This document shows, one piece after another, positions 25,904 to 34,919 of a stretch of DNA of 64,000 nucleotides. Both the position numbers and the translations under genes were made by a program. Below the pieces are notes generated by a model, which saw only the letters and a program-made list of their open reading frames with translations, had not been told where the DNA came from and ran no database searches. How positions within the stretch are numbered: position 1 is the first letter of the stretch; each line of letters opens with the position of its first letter. Source of the stretch: JBBROS01 sp965260995 (GTDB taxonomy: Bacteria > Pseudomonadota > Alphaproteobacteria > Acetobacterales > Acetobacteraceae); assembly GCA_965260995.1 (NCBI GenBank), contig CBDHCD010000003.1:1178001-1242000 (forward strand). Reading direction: 5' to 3'.

Positions 25904-26892
25904 GCTGCTTCCTTCCCGGCCAGCTCGCGCAGCGTGCTGACAATCGTTCGTCTGGCAAGATCGGGCTTGAACGCGTTGTCGCGGAGCGGTGCGGCGCTTT
26001 CCAGTTCGCTTTCCGCCGCGGCGCGGAAGCTGGCGGCCGTCGCGGCCTGGCCCCTCAACGCAGCTTCTGCCTTCACGGCGCGCCATGGCTTATGCGCGAC
26101 GCCGCCCAGCGCGATCCGCACGTCGCGTACGGTGCCGTCGGCAGCAAGGTCGAGCGCGGCCGCCACCGACACGAGCGCGAAGGCGTAGCTCGATCGGTCA
26201 CGCACCTTGCGATAGGTCGAGCGCACGCCGAATGGCAGCGACGGTAGCTCGATTGCGGTGATCAGCTCGTGTGGACGCAACTCGGTCTCCACGTCCGGCG
26301 TCTCGCCCGGCAAACGGTGAAACGCAGTCAGCGGGACGGTTCGCGTGCCGTCGGGTCCTTCAAGATGCACGACCGCGTCGAGCGCGGCCATTGCCACGCA
26401 CATGTCGGAAGGATGGGTTGCGACACAGGCGGGCGACGCGCCGAGCACGGCGTGGATGCGGTTGAAACCGTCGATGGCGTCGCAGCCAGCTTCGCGCTCG
26501 CGCTTATTGCACCGCGCGGCATCGTCGTAGAAGTAGAAGCACCGGGTTCGCTGAAGCACGTTGCCACCGACCGTCGCCATATTGCGGATCTGACCCGACG
26601 CCCCCGCGAGGAAGGCTTTGGCCAGCACCGGGAAGCGCTCGCGGATCGCGCGGTGCTCGGCGACGGCGGTGTTGCGGGCAGCTGCATGGATCAGCACGCT
26701 GCCGTCTTCGCGCGCCTCGATCTGGTTCGGCAGCCGGGTGACGTCGACCAACGACGTCGGCGTTTCCGCGCCTTCGCGCATCAGGTCGATCAGGTTGGTG
26801 CCCCCGCCGAGGAACTTGGCGCCAAGGTCGTCACCGCACAGGCGAATGGCAGTGGCAGCGTCGCTCGCGCGCTTGTAGGCGAACTCGATCAT
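25900..26892 (-). CDS. FAD-binding subunit of the molybdenum hydroxylase, with extra Cys cluster
   Basis: The start ATG at 26892 overlaps the 2Fe-2S subunit stop (ATGA). The 330-residue protein has AKFLGGGTNLIDLMREG and ATVGGNVLQRTRCFYFYDD, the FAD-binding motifs of the CoxM/PaoB family. Between them and VATHPSDMCVAMAALD lie CFYFYDDAARCNKREREAGC and ASPAC, matching the insert that holds a 4Fe-4S cluster in PaoB-type subunits. The middle subunit relays electrons from molybdenum/2Fe-2S to FAD and the acceptor. Confidence 0.9.
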   Translation of the reverse strand: MIEFAYKRASDAATAIRLCGDDLGAKFLGGGTNLIDLMREGAETPTSLVDVTRLPNQIEAREDGSVLIHAAARNTAVAEHRAIRERFPVLAKAFLAGASGQIRNMATVGGNVLQRTRCFYFYDDAARCNKREREAGCDAIDGFNRIHAVLGASPACVATHPSDMCVAMAALDAVVHLEGPDGTRTVPLTAFHRLPGETPDVETELRPHELITAIELPSLPFGVRSTYRKVRDRSSYAFALVSVAAALDLAADGTVRDVRIALGGVAHKPWRAVKAEAALRGQAATAASFRAAAESELESAAPLRDNAFKPDLARRTIVSTLRELAGKEAA

Positions 26893-27398
26893 GCCGCAGT
26901 CTCCTTTGCGAACGTCTCGAGCACGGCAGCGACGATCCCGTTGTGCGCGCCGCAGCGGCACAAATTGCCGCTCATTCGCTCGCGTACCTCGTCGTGATCG
27001 AGGGTGAACGTCTGCTCGGCCACGTCGCCGGACACCCCGCTCGGAAGACCCCGCTCGACCTCGGCGGCCATGCCGATTGCCGAACATATCTGGCCGGGCG
27101 TGCAGTATCCGCACTGGAACCCATCATGGTCGATGAAGGCCTGCTGCAACGGGTGCAGTGCTTCGGGCGTGCCAAGCCCCTCGATCGTGGTGATCGCGCG
27201 ATCGTCATACTGAGCCGCTAGCGCGAGGCAGGAGAGGATCCTCTCCCCGTCGACCAGCACCGTGCAGGCTCCGCAGCCGCCCTGGTTGCAACCCTTCTTG
27301 GTGCCGGTGAGATGGAGGCGCTCACGGAGTAGATCGAGCAGCGAAGTGCGGACATCGATTTCCACGTCGTGGATGTGGCCGTTAATCGAGATCTGCAT
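26889..27398 (-). CDS. 2Fe-2S subunit of the molybdenum hydroxylase
   Basis: This 169-residue protein has the plant-type 2Fe-2S loop GCNQGGCGACTVLVDG plus the upstream LRERLHLTGTKKG and downstream LSCLALA. The second, helical 2Fe-2S domain contains GFQCGYCTPGQICSAIGM and MSGNLCRCGAHNGIVAAV. It lacks the Tat leader of periplasmic PaoA, so the complex should be cytoplasmic. It is the first gene of the block. The ATG at 27398 is 184 bp downstream of the DJ-1 gene, and a promoter could lie in that gap. Confidence 0.93.
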   Translation of the reverse strand: MQISINGHIHDVEIDVRTSLLDLLRERLHLTGTKKGCNQGGCGACTVLVDGERILSCLALAAQYDDRAITTIEGLGTPEALHPLQQAFIDHDGFQCGYCTPGQICSAIGMAAEVERGLPSGVSGDVAEQTFTLDHDEVRERMSGNLCRCGAHNGIVAAVLETFAKETAA

Positions 27399-27582
27399 GG
27401 CGCGGCTCCGATGAGTTCAGGGCGATTATGCCGCACAGCGGCGCAGTCTGACGCATGTTGAAGCCATACCGGGTTTCGTGGTGGTGGCCTCTGCCAGACA
27501 AGGAGGTGCTTGATCCGAGCATCAGGACCGGCCTTTCCGACTGTGGCTGCGGGCGTCTGCAGATTGCATTCGGCGGACCGGA

Positions 27583-28281
27583 TCAGGTCGCCAGCAAAGA
27601 GAGGCGATCGGCGGCTTGCCGGGCCTCACCCTCACGTCGCGCGACCGCGCCTGCAATTTGCTTCCGGTATGCCGCCAGGACATCGGGAGGAGCCGTGTCC
27701 GGGCGTCCCGCGTCGAAAGGCGGCTGCGGTGAATATTCGAAACCGAGCTGGACGACCTCTGCCAGCTTGTCGCCCCCAAGCTCCGCGAGCACGGTCAGCG
27801 CGAAATCCATGCCCGCCGTCACGCCACCGCCTGTGATAAGGTTGCCGTCGCGAACGACACGGCCGTCATCTGCGATCGCGCCGAATAGCGGCAGCAGATG
27901 GCGCCAAGCCCAATGGCTGGTCGCTCGGCGACCGACCAGAAGACCCGCAGCGCCCAAGATCAGCGATCCGGTGCATACGGAAGTCACGTAACGCGCCCCG
28001 CGCCCCAGTCGCCTGACCTGGCCCACGAACCTGTCATCAAGCGCAACCTCTGTCGCGCTGCCGCCACCGGGTACGCAGATCAGCTCGCATGCGTCCACGT
28101 CTGCCAGCCGGTGGGTTCCGGCGAAGATGAGCCCATCGCTGGAGACCTCGCCGCCTTCCGCGCTGGCGACGATCACCTCGCATCCCGGCAGGCGGGAGAG
28201 GAGTTGGTGCGGCCCTGTGAAGTCGAGCTGGGTCATGCCGGGGTAGATCGCAAAAACGATGCGGAAGCGCTGCTCGGCCAT
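27583..28281 (-). CDS. DJ-1/PfpI-family protein, isonitrile-hydratase-like
   Basis: This 232-residue protein begins FRIVFAIYPGMTQLDFTGPHQLLSRLPGCEVIVAS and has YVTSVCTGSLILGAAGLLVGRRATSHWAWRHLL, whose Cys lies at the nucleophile elbow of the class I glutamine amidotransferase-like fold. VTAGMDFALTVLAELGG follows. This pattern is that of the isonitrile hydratase/DJ-1 branch. It is divergent from the GlxA regulator, with only 52 bp between starts, and could be co-transcribed with the downstream molybdenum-hydroxylase block. Confidence 0.85.
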   Translation of the reverse strand: MAEQRFRIVFAIYPGMTQLDFTGPHQLLSRLPGCEVIVASAEGGEVSSDGLIFAGTHRLADVDACELICVPGGGSATEVALDDRFVGQVRRLGRGARYVTSVCTGSLILGAAGLLVGRRATSHWAWRHLLPLFGAIADDGRVVRDGNLITGGGVTAGMDFALTVLAELGGDKLAEVVQLGFEYSPQPPFDAGRPDTAPPDVLAAYRKQIAGAVARREGEARQAADRLSLLAT

Positions 28282-28333
28282 AGGGTCTCCGCTGCCAGTT
28301 ACGGCAGCATGCCCGATTTACCTCCTTGAAAAA

Positions 28334-29302
28334 ATGTCAGTGATCCCTCATTTTCAGACAGTGACCCGAACGATCGGCATACTTGTCTACCCGGACTTTC
28401 TACTTCTCGACGCCGCCGGACCAATCGCAGCGTTCGAGATTGCAGGGCGGGAAAGCTCCCGCGCGTATTGCTTGGTTGTTGTGTCGCTCGAGGGCGGTCC
28501 GATCGTGAGTTCGTCTGGCGTTGTAATCGACACTGTCGCCGCCAGTGCGGCGGTCAGGTTCGACACGCTAGTAGTAGTCGGCGGCGAGGGAAGCCTTGAG
28601 GCGATGCAGAATCCCGATGCGACCACTTACCTACGTCAATCGCAGGCAGACGTGCGCCGCCTCTGCAGTGTTTGTTCGGGCGCCTTTCTGCTGGCTTCGG
28701 CGGGACTGCTCGACGAGCGACGTGTCACGACCCATTGGCGCCGTGCAGACCAACTCCGTACGCTGTTCCCGACCGTCCAAGTTAAGGAAGACCGCATCTA
28801 CATCCGTGACGGCGGTATCTGGACATCGGCCGGGGTCAGCGCGGCGATAGATCTGTCGCTGGCGCTTATCGCCGATGACTTGGGCGAAACCGTAGCGCGG
28901 CGGGTCGCGCAGGAGATGGTGGTCTACTATCGTCGGCCGGGTGGTCAGTCGCAGTTTTCGGCCATGGCTGACTTCGGCGGTGATGCAACTGTGTTCTCAC
29001 CGCTGTTGGACTGGATGCGCGCGAACCTGACGGAACGGCTGACGGTAGACCAACTTGCACAGCGCGTGGGAATGAGTCCCCGCAACTTCTCGCGTCGCTT
29101 CGCTCAGATGATTGGGCTCAGTCCTGCCAAGGCGGTAGCGCGGCTGCGCTTGGAGGCCGCGCGGGAGAGGGTGGAAAGTTCGCGGGAGCCGATCGAGGAG
29201 ATTGCCGCCTCGACCGGGTATCAGGATCCGGAGCGGATGCGACGTGCGTTCTTGCGCCACTTCGGCCACCCACCCCAAGTCATGCGACAAATAAATTCAT
29301 AA
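28334..29302 (+). CDS. GlxA-type AraC regulator with DJ-1 sensor domain
   Basis: Start set at the ATG at 28334 (MSVIPHFQTVTRTIGILVYPDF). The 322-residue protein combines a DJ-1/PfpI-like domain (residues ~15-190, with LCSVCSGAFLLASAGLLDERRVTTHWRRADQLR) and a C-terminal AraC HTH domain (TERLTVDQLAQRVGMSPRNFSRRFAQMIG and IEEIAASTGYQDPERMRRAFLRHFG). It is divergent from the DJ-1 gene and the likely local activator or repressor of the 16.9-28.3 kb block. Confidence 0.9.
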   Translation: MSVIPHFQTVTRTIGILVYPDFLLLDAAGPIAAFEIAGRESSRAYCLVVVSLEGGPIVSSSGVVIDTVAASAAVRFDTLVVVGGEGSLEAMQNPDATTYLRQSQADVRRLCSVCSGAFLLASAGLLDERRVTTHWRRADQLRTLFPTVQVKEDRIYIRDGGIWTSAGVSAAIDLSLALIADDLGETVARRVAQEMVVYYRRPGGQSQFSAMADFGGDATVFSPLLDWMRANLTERLTVDQLAQRVGMSPRNFSRRFAQMIGLSPAKAVARLRLEAARERVESSREPIEEIAASTGYQDPERMRRAFLRHFGHPPQVMRQINS

Positions 29303-29384
29303 GGTCGCCGAGACTTCGTGAAGCCGGCAAGGCGCTATCGAATGCTTGACCTGGCGCTGCCGCGTCATATGCGAGCGGCAGTAT

Positions 29385-29432
29385 AAGTAGGCCGCTCCCG
29401 CGCTGATCCATGCTCCCAAGAATGGCCTACTT
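29385..29432. terminator. inverted repeat between convergent genes
   Basis: AAGTAGGCC (29385-29393) and GGCCTACTT (29424-29432) are perfect 9-bp arms separated by 30 bases. They lie in the 194-bp gap between the convergent GlxA and TetR genes. No T run follows, so a bidirectional terminator is only a guess. Confidence 0.3.
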
Positions 29433-29496
29433 GGACTTACGTCCGGTCATCGATCGGATCGTCCATTCGGCAAAGCATCGAAACGGCGGTACGCTA

Positions 29497-30231
29497 TCAA
29501 TCTGAGGCGGTGGCTACCCCGGCGAGAACCGTATCGAGACCGCGCTGAAATACCGTCGCCGGCGCTGGCTGCGATGCTCCTCTCACGACACGCGCGACCA
29601 TAGGGAAGCGGCCCGTCGCGATCACCTGCGCCATATGGTCGGCATCGGCCGCCTGCCACGCAACCTTGTCCAGGCCGCTCTCGCGCTCGGCGCGCCTTTC
29701 CGCGACTTCGGTCCTCAGCGCACCGATGACGTAGGCGTTGAGCGCTCGTAGCGCGTCCATGACGGCATCTATGCCGGCGAAGCCCGGGTTGCGGTCCAAC
29801 GCCTCGAGCCACAACTCGATGAACGCCAGGGCGCCCGGGCCCTGGTGCGGTCGCCCTCCCAGGAGATCGATCAACCATTCGTGGGCGAGCACAGCCTCGC
29901 GCAGTTGACTGGCGATGGCGATGCAGGCCTTCCCCCATTCGCCCGCTTCCGTCCCGCTGGAGACGATCTCCGCGTAGATCCGGTCGACCATCAGCTCAAG
30001 CAGTTCGTCTTTGGTTGTGACGTGGCCGTAAAGCCGCATCGGCCCCGCACCGAGTGCGGCGGCGACACTGCGCAAGGAAACGGCGGCTAGTCCGCCCTGA
30101 TCCGCCAGCTCGATCGCCGCGTCGACGATGCCTTGCTGATCGAGCGGAACAGGCTTTGGCCGCTCTGCGGCCTGCTGGCGCCCCCAGAGTGCATGGACGT
30201 CGACACGAGCTCCGGACTTCTTGGCTGCCAC
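29497..30231 (-). CDS. TetR-family repressor (TetR_C-type)
   Basis: This 244-residue protein has the HTH region GIVDAAIELADQGGLAAVSLRSVAAALGAGPMRLYGHVTTKDELLELMVDRIY and a long C-terminal domain with EWLIDLLGGRPHQGPGALAFIELWLEAL like tetracycline-repressor-type C-domains. It is divergent from the FAD monooxygenase gene; the interval contains an odd palindrome centred on 30289, the likely operator. Confidence 0.88.
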   Translation of the reverse strand: MAAKKSGARVDVHALWGRQQAAERPKPVPLDQQGIVDAAIELADQGGLAAVSLRSVAAALGAGPMRLYGHVTTKDELLELMVDRIYAEIVSSGTEAGEWGKACIAIASQLREAVLAHEWLIDLLGGRPHQGPGALAFIELWLEALDRNPGFAGIDAVMDALRALNAYVIGALRTEVAERRAERESGLDKVAWQAADADHMAQVIATGRFPMVARVVRGASQPAPATVFQRGLDTVLAGVATASD

Positions 30232-30283
30232 TGACGGAAGCTACTCCTCGGACGGCGACTTGACAAGGCAGCGTCATGGTTCG

Positions 30284-30294
30284 ATACAGTGTAT
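30284..30294. promoter_or_regulatory. TetR operator candidate
   Basis: ATACAGTGTAT, a perfect odd palindrome (5-bp arms around G), lies 30 bases upstream of the monooxygenase GTG and 53 bases upstream of the divergent tetR start. Size and placement fit a TetR-family operator. Confidence 0.5.
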
Positions 30295-30323
30295 TTTGCC
30301 AAGTCGGCGTATGGAGATGCGTT

Positions 30324-31868
30324 GTGGAAAAGCTCGATGCCTATGTCGTCGTCGTGGGGGGCGGGTTGGCCGGCCTTTCCGCCGCCCTGTTCCTGGCTTG
30401 GCAGGATGTTCCCGTGATCCTGGTCGAGCGACATGTCGGAAGCTCGCCTCATCCACGCGCGATCGGCTTCACAGCGCGCACGCTGGAGTTGCTGCGCGCC
30501 GTCGACATGAGCAGCGAAATACCGGAGGAGCCCGCAGACTTCCGGCTGCTGCGTGCACGGATCTGGAGCCTCGCCGGGGAGTGGTTCGAGCAGACCTCGT
30601 GGCATCCGGACAATGACGGCACTCCCCCGGTGAGCTATTCGCCATGCACCGGAGCTTCGTTGGCGCAGGACCGGATGGAGCCGCTTCTTCGCAGCCGCGC
30701 GGTCGAGCTCGGGGCGGATGTCCGCTTCGGCGCCAAGATGATCGACTGGTCTCAGGATGCGAACGGGATAACCGTTCGTGTCAAGGAACGTGACGACGAC
30801 GAATACGACCTGCGCGCCGCGTATATGGTCGCCGCAGACGGCAACCGCAGCCCGGTCCGCGAACGCCTCGGCATCGCAATGCAAGGCCGCGGGCACATGG
30901 CGACCCTGCGCAGCGTCCTGTTTCGCGCGCCTTTGGACGAGTACCTGACCGCCGGCGTTGCGCAGTTTGAGATCGATCAACCCGAGCTGAAGGCGTTTCT
31001 GGCGTCATACAACGACGGGCGTTGGGCACTCATGTTCCACGACGATCAGGAGCGCAACGAGGAGGCACTTCGCTCCGCGATCGATCTGGCGACTGGCCGG
31101 CCCGACCTTCCGTTCGAGATCATCACCACCGGTCGATGGGAACTGAGCGCCGGAGTCGCCGACCGCTTCTCTGTAGGCCGGGTCTTCCTGGCGGGGGATG
31201 CCGCACACACCCTGCCCCCTTCCCGTGGCGGGTACGGCGCGAACACCGGGATCTCGGACGCGCACAACCTCGCTTGGAAGCTCGCGTCCGTTCGAAAGGC
31301 GCATTCGACACCAGCCTTGCTCGAGAGCTACTCCGATGAAAGACAACCCATCGCGTGGAGGCGGCACCAGCAGATCTTCGCACGTCCCGACTACAAGCAG
31401 CGGGCCGGCGGGTGGGTCGCCGACGACACGATCATCGACGATGACGCGATGGAGTTCGGGCAGCTTTACCGTTCCGCCATCATCGCCGGCGCCGGTGCAG
31501 ATCTGCCGCCCGCGCTTCGGCCCGATCAGTGGGCCGGTCAGCCCGGCGCCCGCGCTCCCCACCTCTGGATCATGCACGCGGGCACTCGCATCTCAACGCT
31601 CGATCTTTTTCAGCCGGGATGGGTTCTCCTCGCTGGAAGAGACGAGTGGCGGAACGCCGTTGTCGGCGCCGAGAAGATTGTTGGCATCGCGATGCGCTGC
31701 TTTGTCGTGGGAACCGACATCGTTTCCTTAGAGGGCACCATTTTGCCCGCGTTTGGATTGGGACCGAACGGAGCAACTCTGATCCGACCCGATGGATACA
31801 TTGCGTGGCGCTCAGTCGAATGGTCCGCTGACTTGGCAGCAGCACTTGCTGGCTGTGCAGCAGCATGA
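30324..31868 (+). CDS. FAD-dependent aromatic monooxygenase (PheA/TfdB type)
   Basis: Start chosen at GTG 30324 (VEKLDAYVVVVGGG), which has GGAG 8 bases upstream; a longer frame begins at 30276 inside the operator region. The 514-residue protein has YVVVVGGGLAGLSAALFLAW (FAD), VAADGNRSPVRERLG (DG motif) and GRVFLAGDAAHTLPPSRGGYGANTGISDAHNLAWKLA (GD motif), followed by a thioredoxin-like C-domain. Such enzymes hydroxylate phenolic or polyketide rings using NAD(P)H and oxygen. It is probably controlled by the divergent TetR. Confidence 0.88.
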   Translation: MEKLDAYVVVVGGGLAGLSAALFLAWQDVPVILVERHVGSSPHPRAIGFTARTLELLRAVDMSSEIPEEPADFRLLRARIWSLAGEWFEQTSWHPDNDGTPPVSYSPCTGASLAQDRMEPLLRSRAVELGADVRFGAKMIDWSQDANGITVRVKERDDDEYDLRAAYMVAADGNRSPVRERLGIAMQGRGHMATLRSVLFRAPLDEYLTAGVAQFEIDQPELKAFLASYNDGRWALMFHDDQERNEEALRSAIDLATGRPDLPFEIITTGRWELSAGVADRFSVGRVFLAGDAAHTLPPSRGGYGANTGISDAHNLAWKLASVRKAHSTPALLESYSDERQPIAWRRHQQIFARPDYKQRAGGWVADDTIIDDDAMEFGQLYRSAIIAGAGADLPPALRPDQWAGQPGARAPHLWIMHAGTRISTLDLFQPGWVLLAGRDEWRNAVVGAEKIVGIAMRCFVVGTDIVSLEGTILPAFGLGPNGATLIRPDGYIAWRSVEWSADLAAALAGCAAA

Positions 31869-32129
31869 TCTCCGGGCATCGTTTAAGATCGGCAAATGCT
31901 GCCGTTGTAGCGATTGACCCCCGCCCGCGCGACCAGCATCGGCGTAACTAAATCCGCGTAGGCGTCGCAGTCGAACGGCGCTGTTGCGTAAACCTGATAG
32001 AGGCCGGAGCAGTGGCCTTGGCTGCCTGAGTTAGGCACGGGCGACGGTGTCGAACATGCTGAGGCGGTTGTAGGTGTTGAGGATGGCGCAGCTACACCTC
32101 GGCCGTCCTGGCGCGCAGGATCGCGGGCT

Positions 32130-32321
32130 GCGAGCCGCTCGCGAAGGCGCTTGAGGCGCGACATGGCGGTCTCGATAGTCCGAACGCAACCGACAAAACG
32201 GCTCGCGCTCGCCGTTGGGACCAGTCGGGACGACATAGCGGATTTCGACGGCGCCATCGGCGACGACCACGCGATCGACCAGTAGTTCGAGCAGCGCCCG
32301 CTTTTGCGCACCGGTCAGCAA
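32130..32321 (-). pseudogene. remnant of a recombinase-type protein C-terminus
   Basis: The minus frame reads LTGAQKRALLELLVDRVVVADGAVEIRYVVPTGPNGEREPFCRLRSDYR and then loses sense. The pattern looks like the extreme C-terminal region of large serine recombinases, but this rests on recall of a motif only. The rest of the 31869-32443 gap holds no gene I can support. Confidence 0.35.
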
Positions 32322-32443
32322 CGTCCGCCTCGGGTGGTTTCGCGACGGTCGGTTTTTAGGAAGCAGGCCCGCCGAAGCAGACGTTCACTCGCGCAACGCT
32401 GATCGGGTCCGTTTTTCTGACTACTGATCTCTCGAAGATCGCG

Positions 32444-33043
32444 TCAACCTGTTCTTGTAGGAGCGAGCTCCAGCACGGCGCGCAACGTGCGCCAGTAGCG
32501 GGACAGGGGGGCGCCGCTGCGTTCCACCTTGGCGCGGAGCACCGCCCCGTGCCAACCCGACAGCACGAGCATCGCCAAATCATCTGCGTCGCAATCGCCG
32601 CGCACGTCTCCCGAAGCCTGACCGGCGCGTAGCGCGCCAGCGAAAGGCTCTGTCAACGCCTGAAGGACATCGACGAGGCGCAGGCGAATGGCCTCGCTCA
32701 GCGCCGGCATCTCGAGACCGAAGTTCGCGACCATGCAGCCATGCCCCCACCCCACCGGCCGCGCAAGGCGATCAATTTGCGCGAAGTAGGCGTCGAGGCG
32801 ATCAAGCGGCGCAAGGCGCGCGTCCCTGAGCGTCGCGTCCATCAGTGCGGACAGCCGCTCGAAGTAGCGGTCGAGCACCGCCAGGGCGAAAGCTTCCTTG
32901 GATCGAAAATGGTTGGTGAACGAGCCAAGCGGCGCGCCGGCGGCCTCCATGATGTCGCGGACCCCCGTCGCGGAGAAGCCGCGCTCGTGCAGCATGGCAA
33001 CACCCGCCTCCAGCAGGTTCTCACGCAGCGAAGATCTGGCCAT
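32444..33043 (-). CDS. TetR/AcrR-family repressor
   Basis: Start set at the ATG at 33043 (MARSSLRENLLEAGVAMLHERGFSATGVRDIMEAAGAPLGSFTNHFRSKEAFALAVLDRYF), the standard TetR HTH with GSFxNHFxSKE. The C-terminal domain (CMVANFGLEMPALSEAIRLRL) is of the TetR_C_11/AcrR type common near oxidoreductases and hydrolases. It is 199 residues long and divergent from the hydrolase at 33118, with a long palindrome between them. Confidence 0.88.
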   Translation of the reverse strand: MARSSLRENLLEAGVAMLHERGFSATGVRDIMEAAGAPLGSFTNHFRSKEAFALAVLDRYFERLSALMDATLRDARLAPLDRLDAYFAQIDRLARPVGWGHGCMVANFGLEMPALSEAIRLRLVDVLQALTEPFAGALRAGQASGDVRGDCDADDLAMLVLSGWHGAVLRAKVERSGAPLSRYWRTLRAVLELAPTRTG

Positions 33044-33050
33044 GGACAAT

Positions 33051-33072
33051 TCAATACGCACGACTGTATTGA
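33051..33072. promoter_or_regulatory. TetR operator candidate
   Basis: TCAATAC (33051-33057) and GTATTGA (33066-33072) are perfect 7-bp inverted arms with an 8-bp spacer. They sit 7 bases from the tetR start codon and 45 bases before the hydrolase GTG, as expected for autoregulation and control of the divergent gene. Confidence 0.6.
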
Positions 33073-33117
33073 TTTGCAACACTGTCGCGGTCGCGCGACG
33101 CGAATGGAGGTCCGGGC

Positions 33118-34056
33118 GTGAAGCAGCGGCAGGTGGAGACCAACGGCGTGTCGCTCAACGTCGTCGAGCAGGGCGACGGGCCGGCGGTGCTATTCGTCCA
33201 CGGCTTTCCGGACGGCTGGCGTGGCTGGCGGCGACAAATGGCGGCCGTGGCCGACGCCGGCTATCGAGCGATCGCGCTCGACATGCGCGGCTATGGCAAT
33301 AGTTCGAAGCCTGACGACCCCGCGCGCTACACGGTTTTCCAATGTGTCGGTGACCTTGTTGGCGTGCTCGATGCCTTGGAAATCGAGCGCGCCGCGCTCG
33401 TGGGACACGACTTCGGCGCTGCGATCAGCTGGAGCGCCGCCGTGATGCGGCCCGACCGCTTCCTCGCCGTCTTCGGCCTCAGCGTACCGCCGCTAGTCCC
33501 GGGTGGCCCGAGCATGCTTGAGCGGCTTAAGGCCGCAGGCAAGGACGACTTCTACATGTTCCAGCAAATGCGTCCCGAGGCCGAGCGCGAGTGGGCCGAT
33601 GCGGCGACTACCATCCCCGGCATGCTCTACTGGACCTCGGGCCTGCCGTCGCCCACCGACGCGTGGGATCCGATGGACCCGGGCAAGGGCCTGACGCGGC
33701 CCTCTCCGGTCGGCATCCCGCCATTTGCCGATCCCGCCGACGTCGGGGTTGCGATTGCCGGTTTCGAGCGGGACGGTTTCCACGGCCCCCTGAACTACTA
33801 CCGCGCCATCCAGCCCTATTTCGACCAAGCGGGAGCGTTCGTCGGCGCACCCATCCGGCAGCCCTCCTTTTTCGCATTCGGCACCGAGGACGGCATGGTC
33901 AGAATGCGTGCCATTCGGGAAGCGGATCTGGCCCAGAACGCCACCGACCTCCGCGGCTTCCTACCGATCGAGGGCATCGGTCATTGGCCGCAGCTCGAAG
34001 CTACTGAAGTCGTGAACCGCGCGCTGACTGACTTCCTGCACGAGGTGACTCAGTGA
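33118..34056 (+). CDS. alpha/beta hydrolase, epoxide-hydrolase-like
   Basis: The GTG at 33118 follows GGAGG. The 312-residue protein has VLFVHGFPDGWRGWRRQM (oxyanion loop), DMRGYGNSSKP, ALVGHDFGAAISWSAAV (nucleophile Asp), LNYYRAIQPYF (lid Tyr) and GIGHWPQLEAT (His). It is close in layout to the Tat-exported enzyme at 13137 (DMRGFG, GHDWGS, LNYYRAA) but has no signal peptide, so it is a cytoplasmic paralogue. It is controlled by the divergent TetR. Confidence 0.85.
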   Translation: MKQRQVETNGVSLNVVEQGDGPAVLFVHGFPDGWRGWRRQMAAVADAGYRAIALDMRGYGNSSKPDDPARYTVFQCVGDLVGVLDALEIERAALVGHDFGAAISWSAAVMRPDRFLAVFGLSVPPLVPGGPSMLERLKAAGKDDFYMFQQMRPEAEREWADAATTIPGMLYWTSGLPSPTDAWDPMDPGKGLTRPSPVGIPPFADPADVGVAIAGFERDGFHGPLNYYRAIQPYFDQAGAFVGAPIRQPSFFAFGTEDGMVRMRAIREADLAQNATDLRGFLPIEGIGHWPQLEATEVVNRALTDFLHEVTQ

Positions 34057-34284
34057 CCAATTGACGAGCCGACGACGCGCAGTTCTGGCATGAGGCTTTA
34101 TCGCCGCTCCTCTTCGGGTCCTGGTTAGCACCTGCATCATTGGCGGCAGCACGCGCCGACATCTGACGCTGGTAGGTATGTGACGCTGTAGCTGTATCAT
34201 TCTGTCAAACGACGAGATGAAACAATGAAACACCTTATTCAGCCACTTCGGATGCCGATGTCGGTTTTCGACCTCGAAGCAGTT

Positions 34285-34919
34285 TTAGATGGTCGTGGCG
34301 GCTATGCTGGGGCGCTCTGCAAAGCGCTGCCACCAGTCCCGCAGACCGGGGTGCGGGCGGAGCAAATCTTCAGCCTCGGGCACGGCATTGAAGTAGGCGA
34401 ACATCGGAGCGGCATGGAGGTCGGCTAGCGTCAGGATCGGGCCTGCCAGGTAGGGGGCCGCGCCCCTGATGTCCGCCAAGGCCTTCAGACAGGTGGTTGC
34501 CAAGGGTATGGCGGCTCGGATCTTCGCTTCGTTCGGAACCTGGCCGCGTTTCGGGACGGACACGCGCTCCACAAACAGGCCCCAAACCAGGGACGGGTAA
34601 GCGTAGGAGTCGAGGATGCTGATGACTTGGTTGGTTCTTGCGCGAGCTTCGGCCTCCTCGGGCTGAAGGGCCGGGCCGTCGAACGCCTCATCGACGTAGC
34701 GCATAATGGCCCCTGCTTCGTAGAGCCTGAAGCTGCCGTGCTCGAAAGCAGGGATGCGGCCGAACGGTTAACGCGCCAGGTGCTCGACGGAGGGACCTCC
34801 AGGCGCGAACACATCCACGGGCACCAATGTGTAGGGCACACCCTTCTCGGCGAGGGTCAAGCGGACTGTACGCACGTAGACTATAGGGCGCTCCCGTAGA
34901 GGATCGGCTGTTCGCGCAT
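34285..34919 (-). pseudogene. glutathione S-transferase, broken
   Basis: The ATG at 34919 opens MREQPILYGSAL and meets TAG, after which another frame gives YVRTVRLTLAEKGVPYTLVPVDVFAPGGPSVEHLAR, then TAA (34768-34770), then PFGRIPAFEHGSFRLYEAGAIMRYVDEAFDGP and a GST C-terminal helix domain (LTLADLHAAPMFAYFNAVPEAEDLLRPHPGLRDWW). One frameshift and one nonsense codon interrupt an otherwise recognisable thioredoxin-fold plus C-domain enzyme. Confidence 0.8.
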
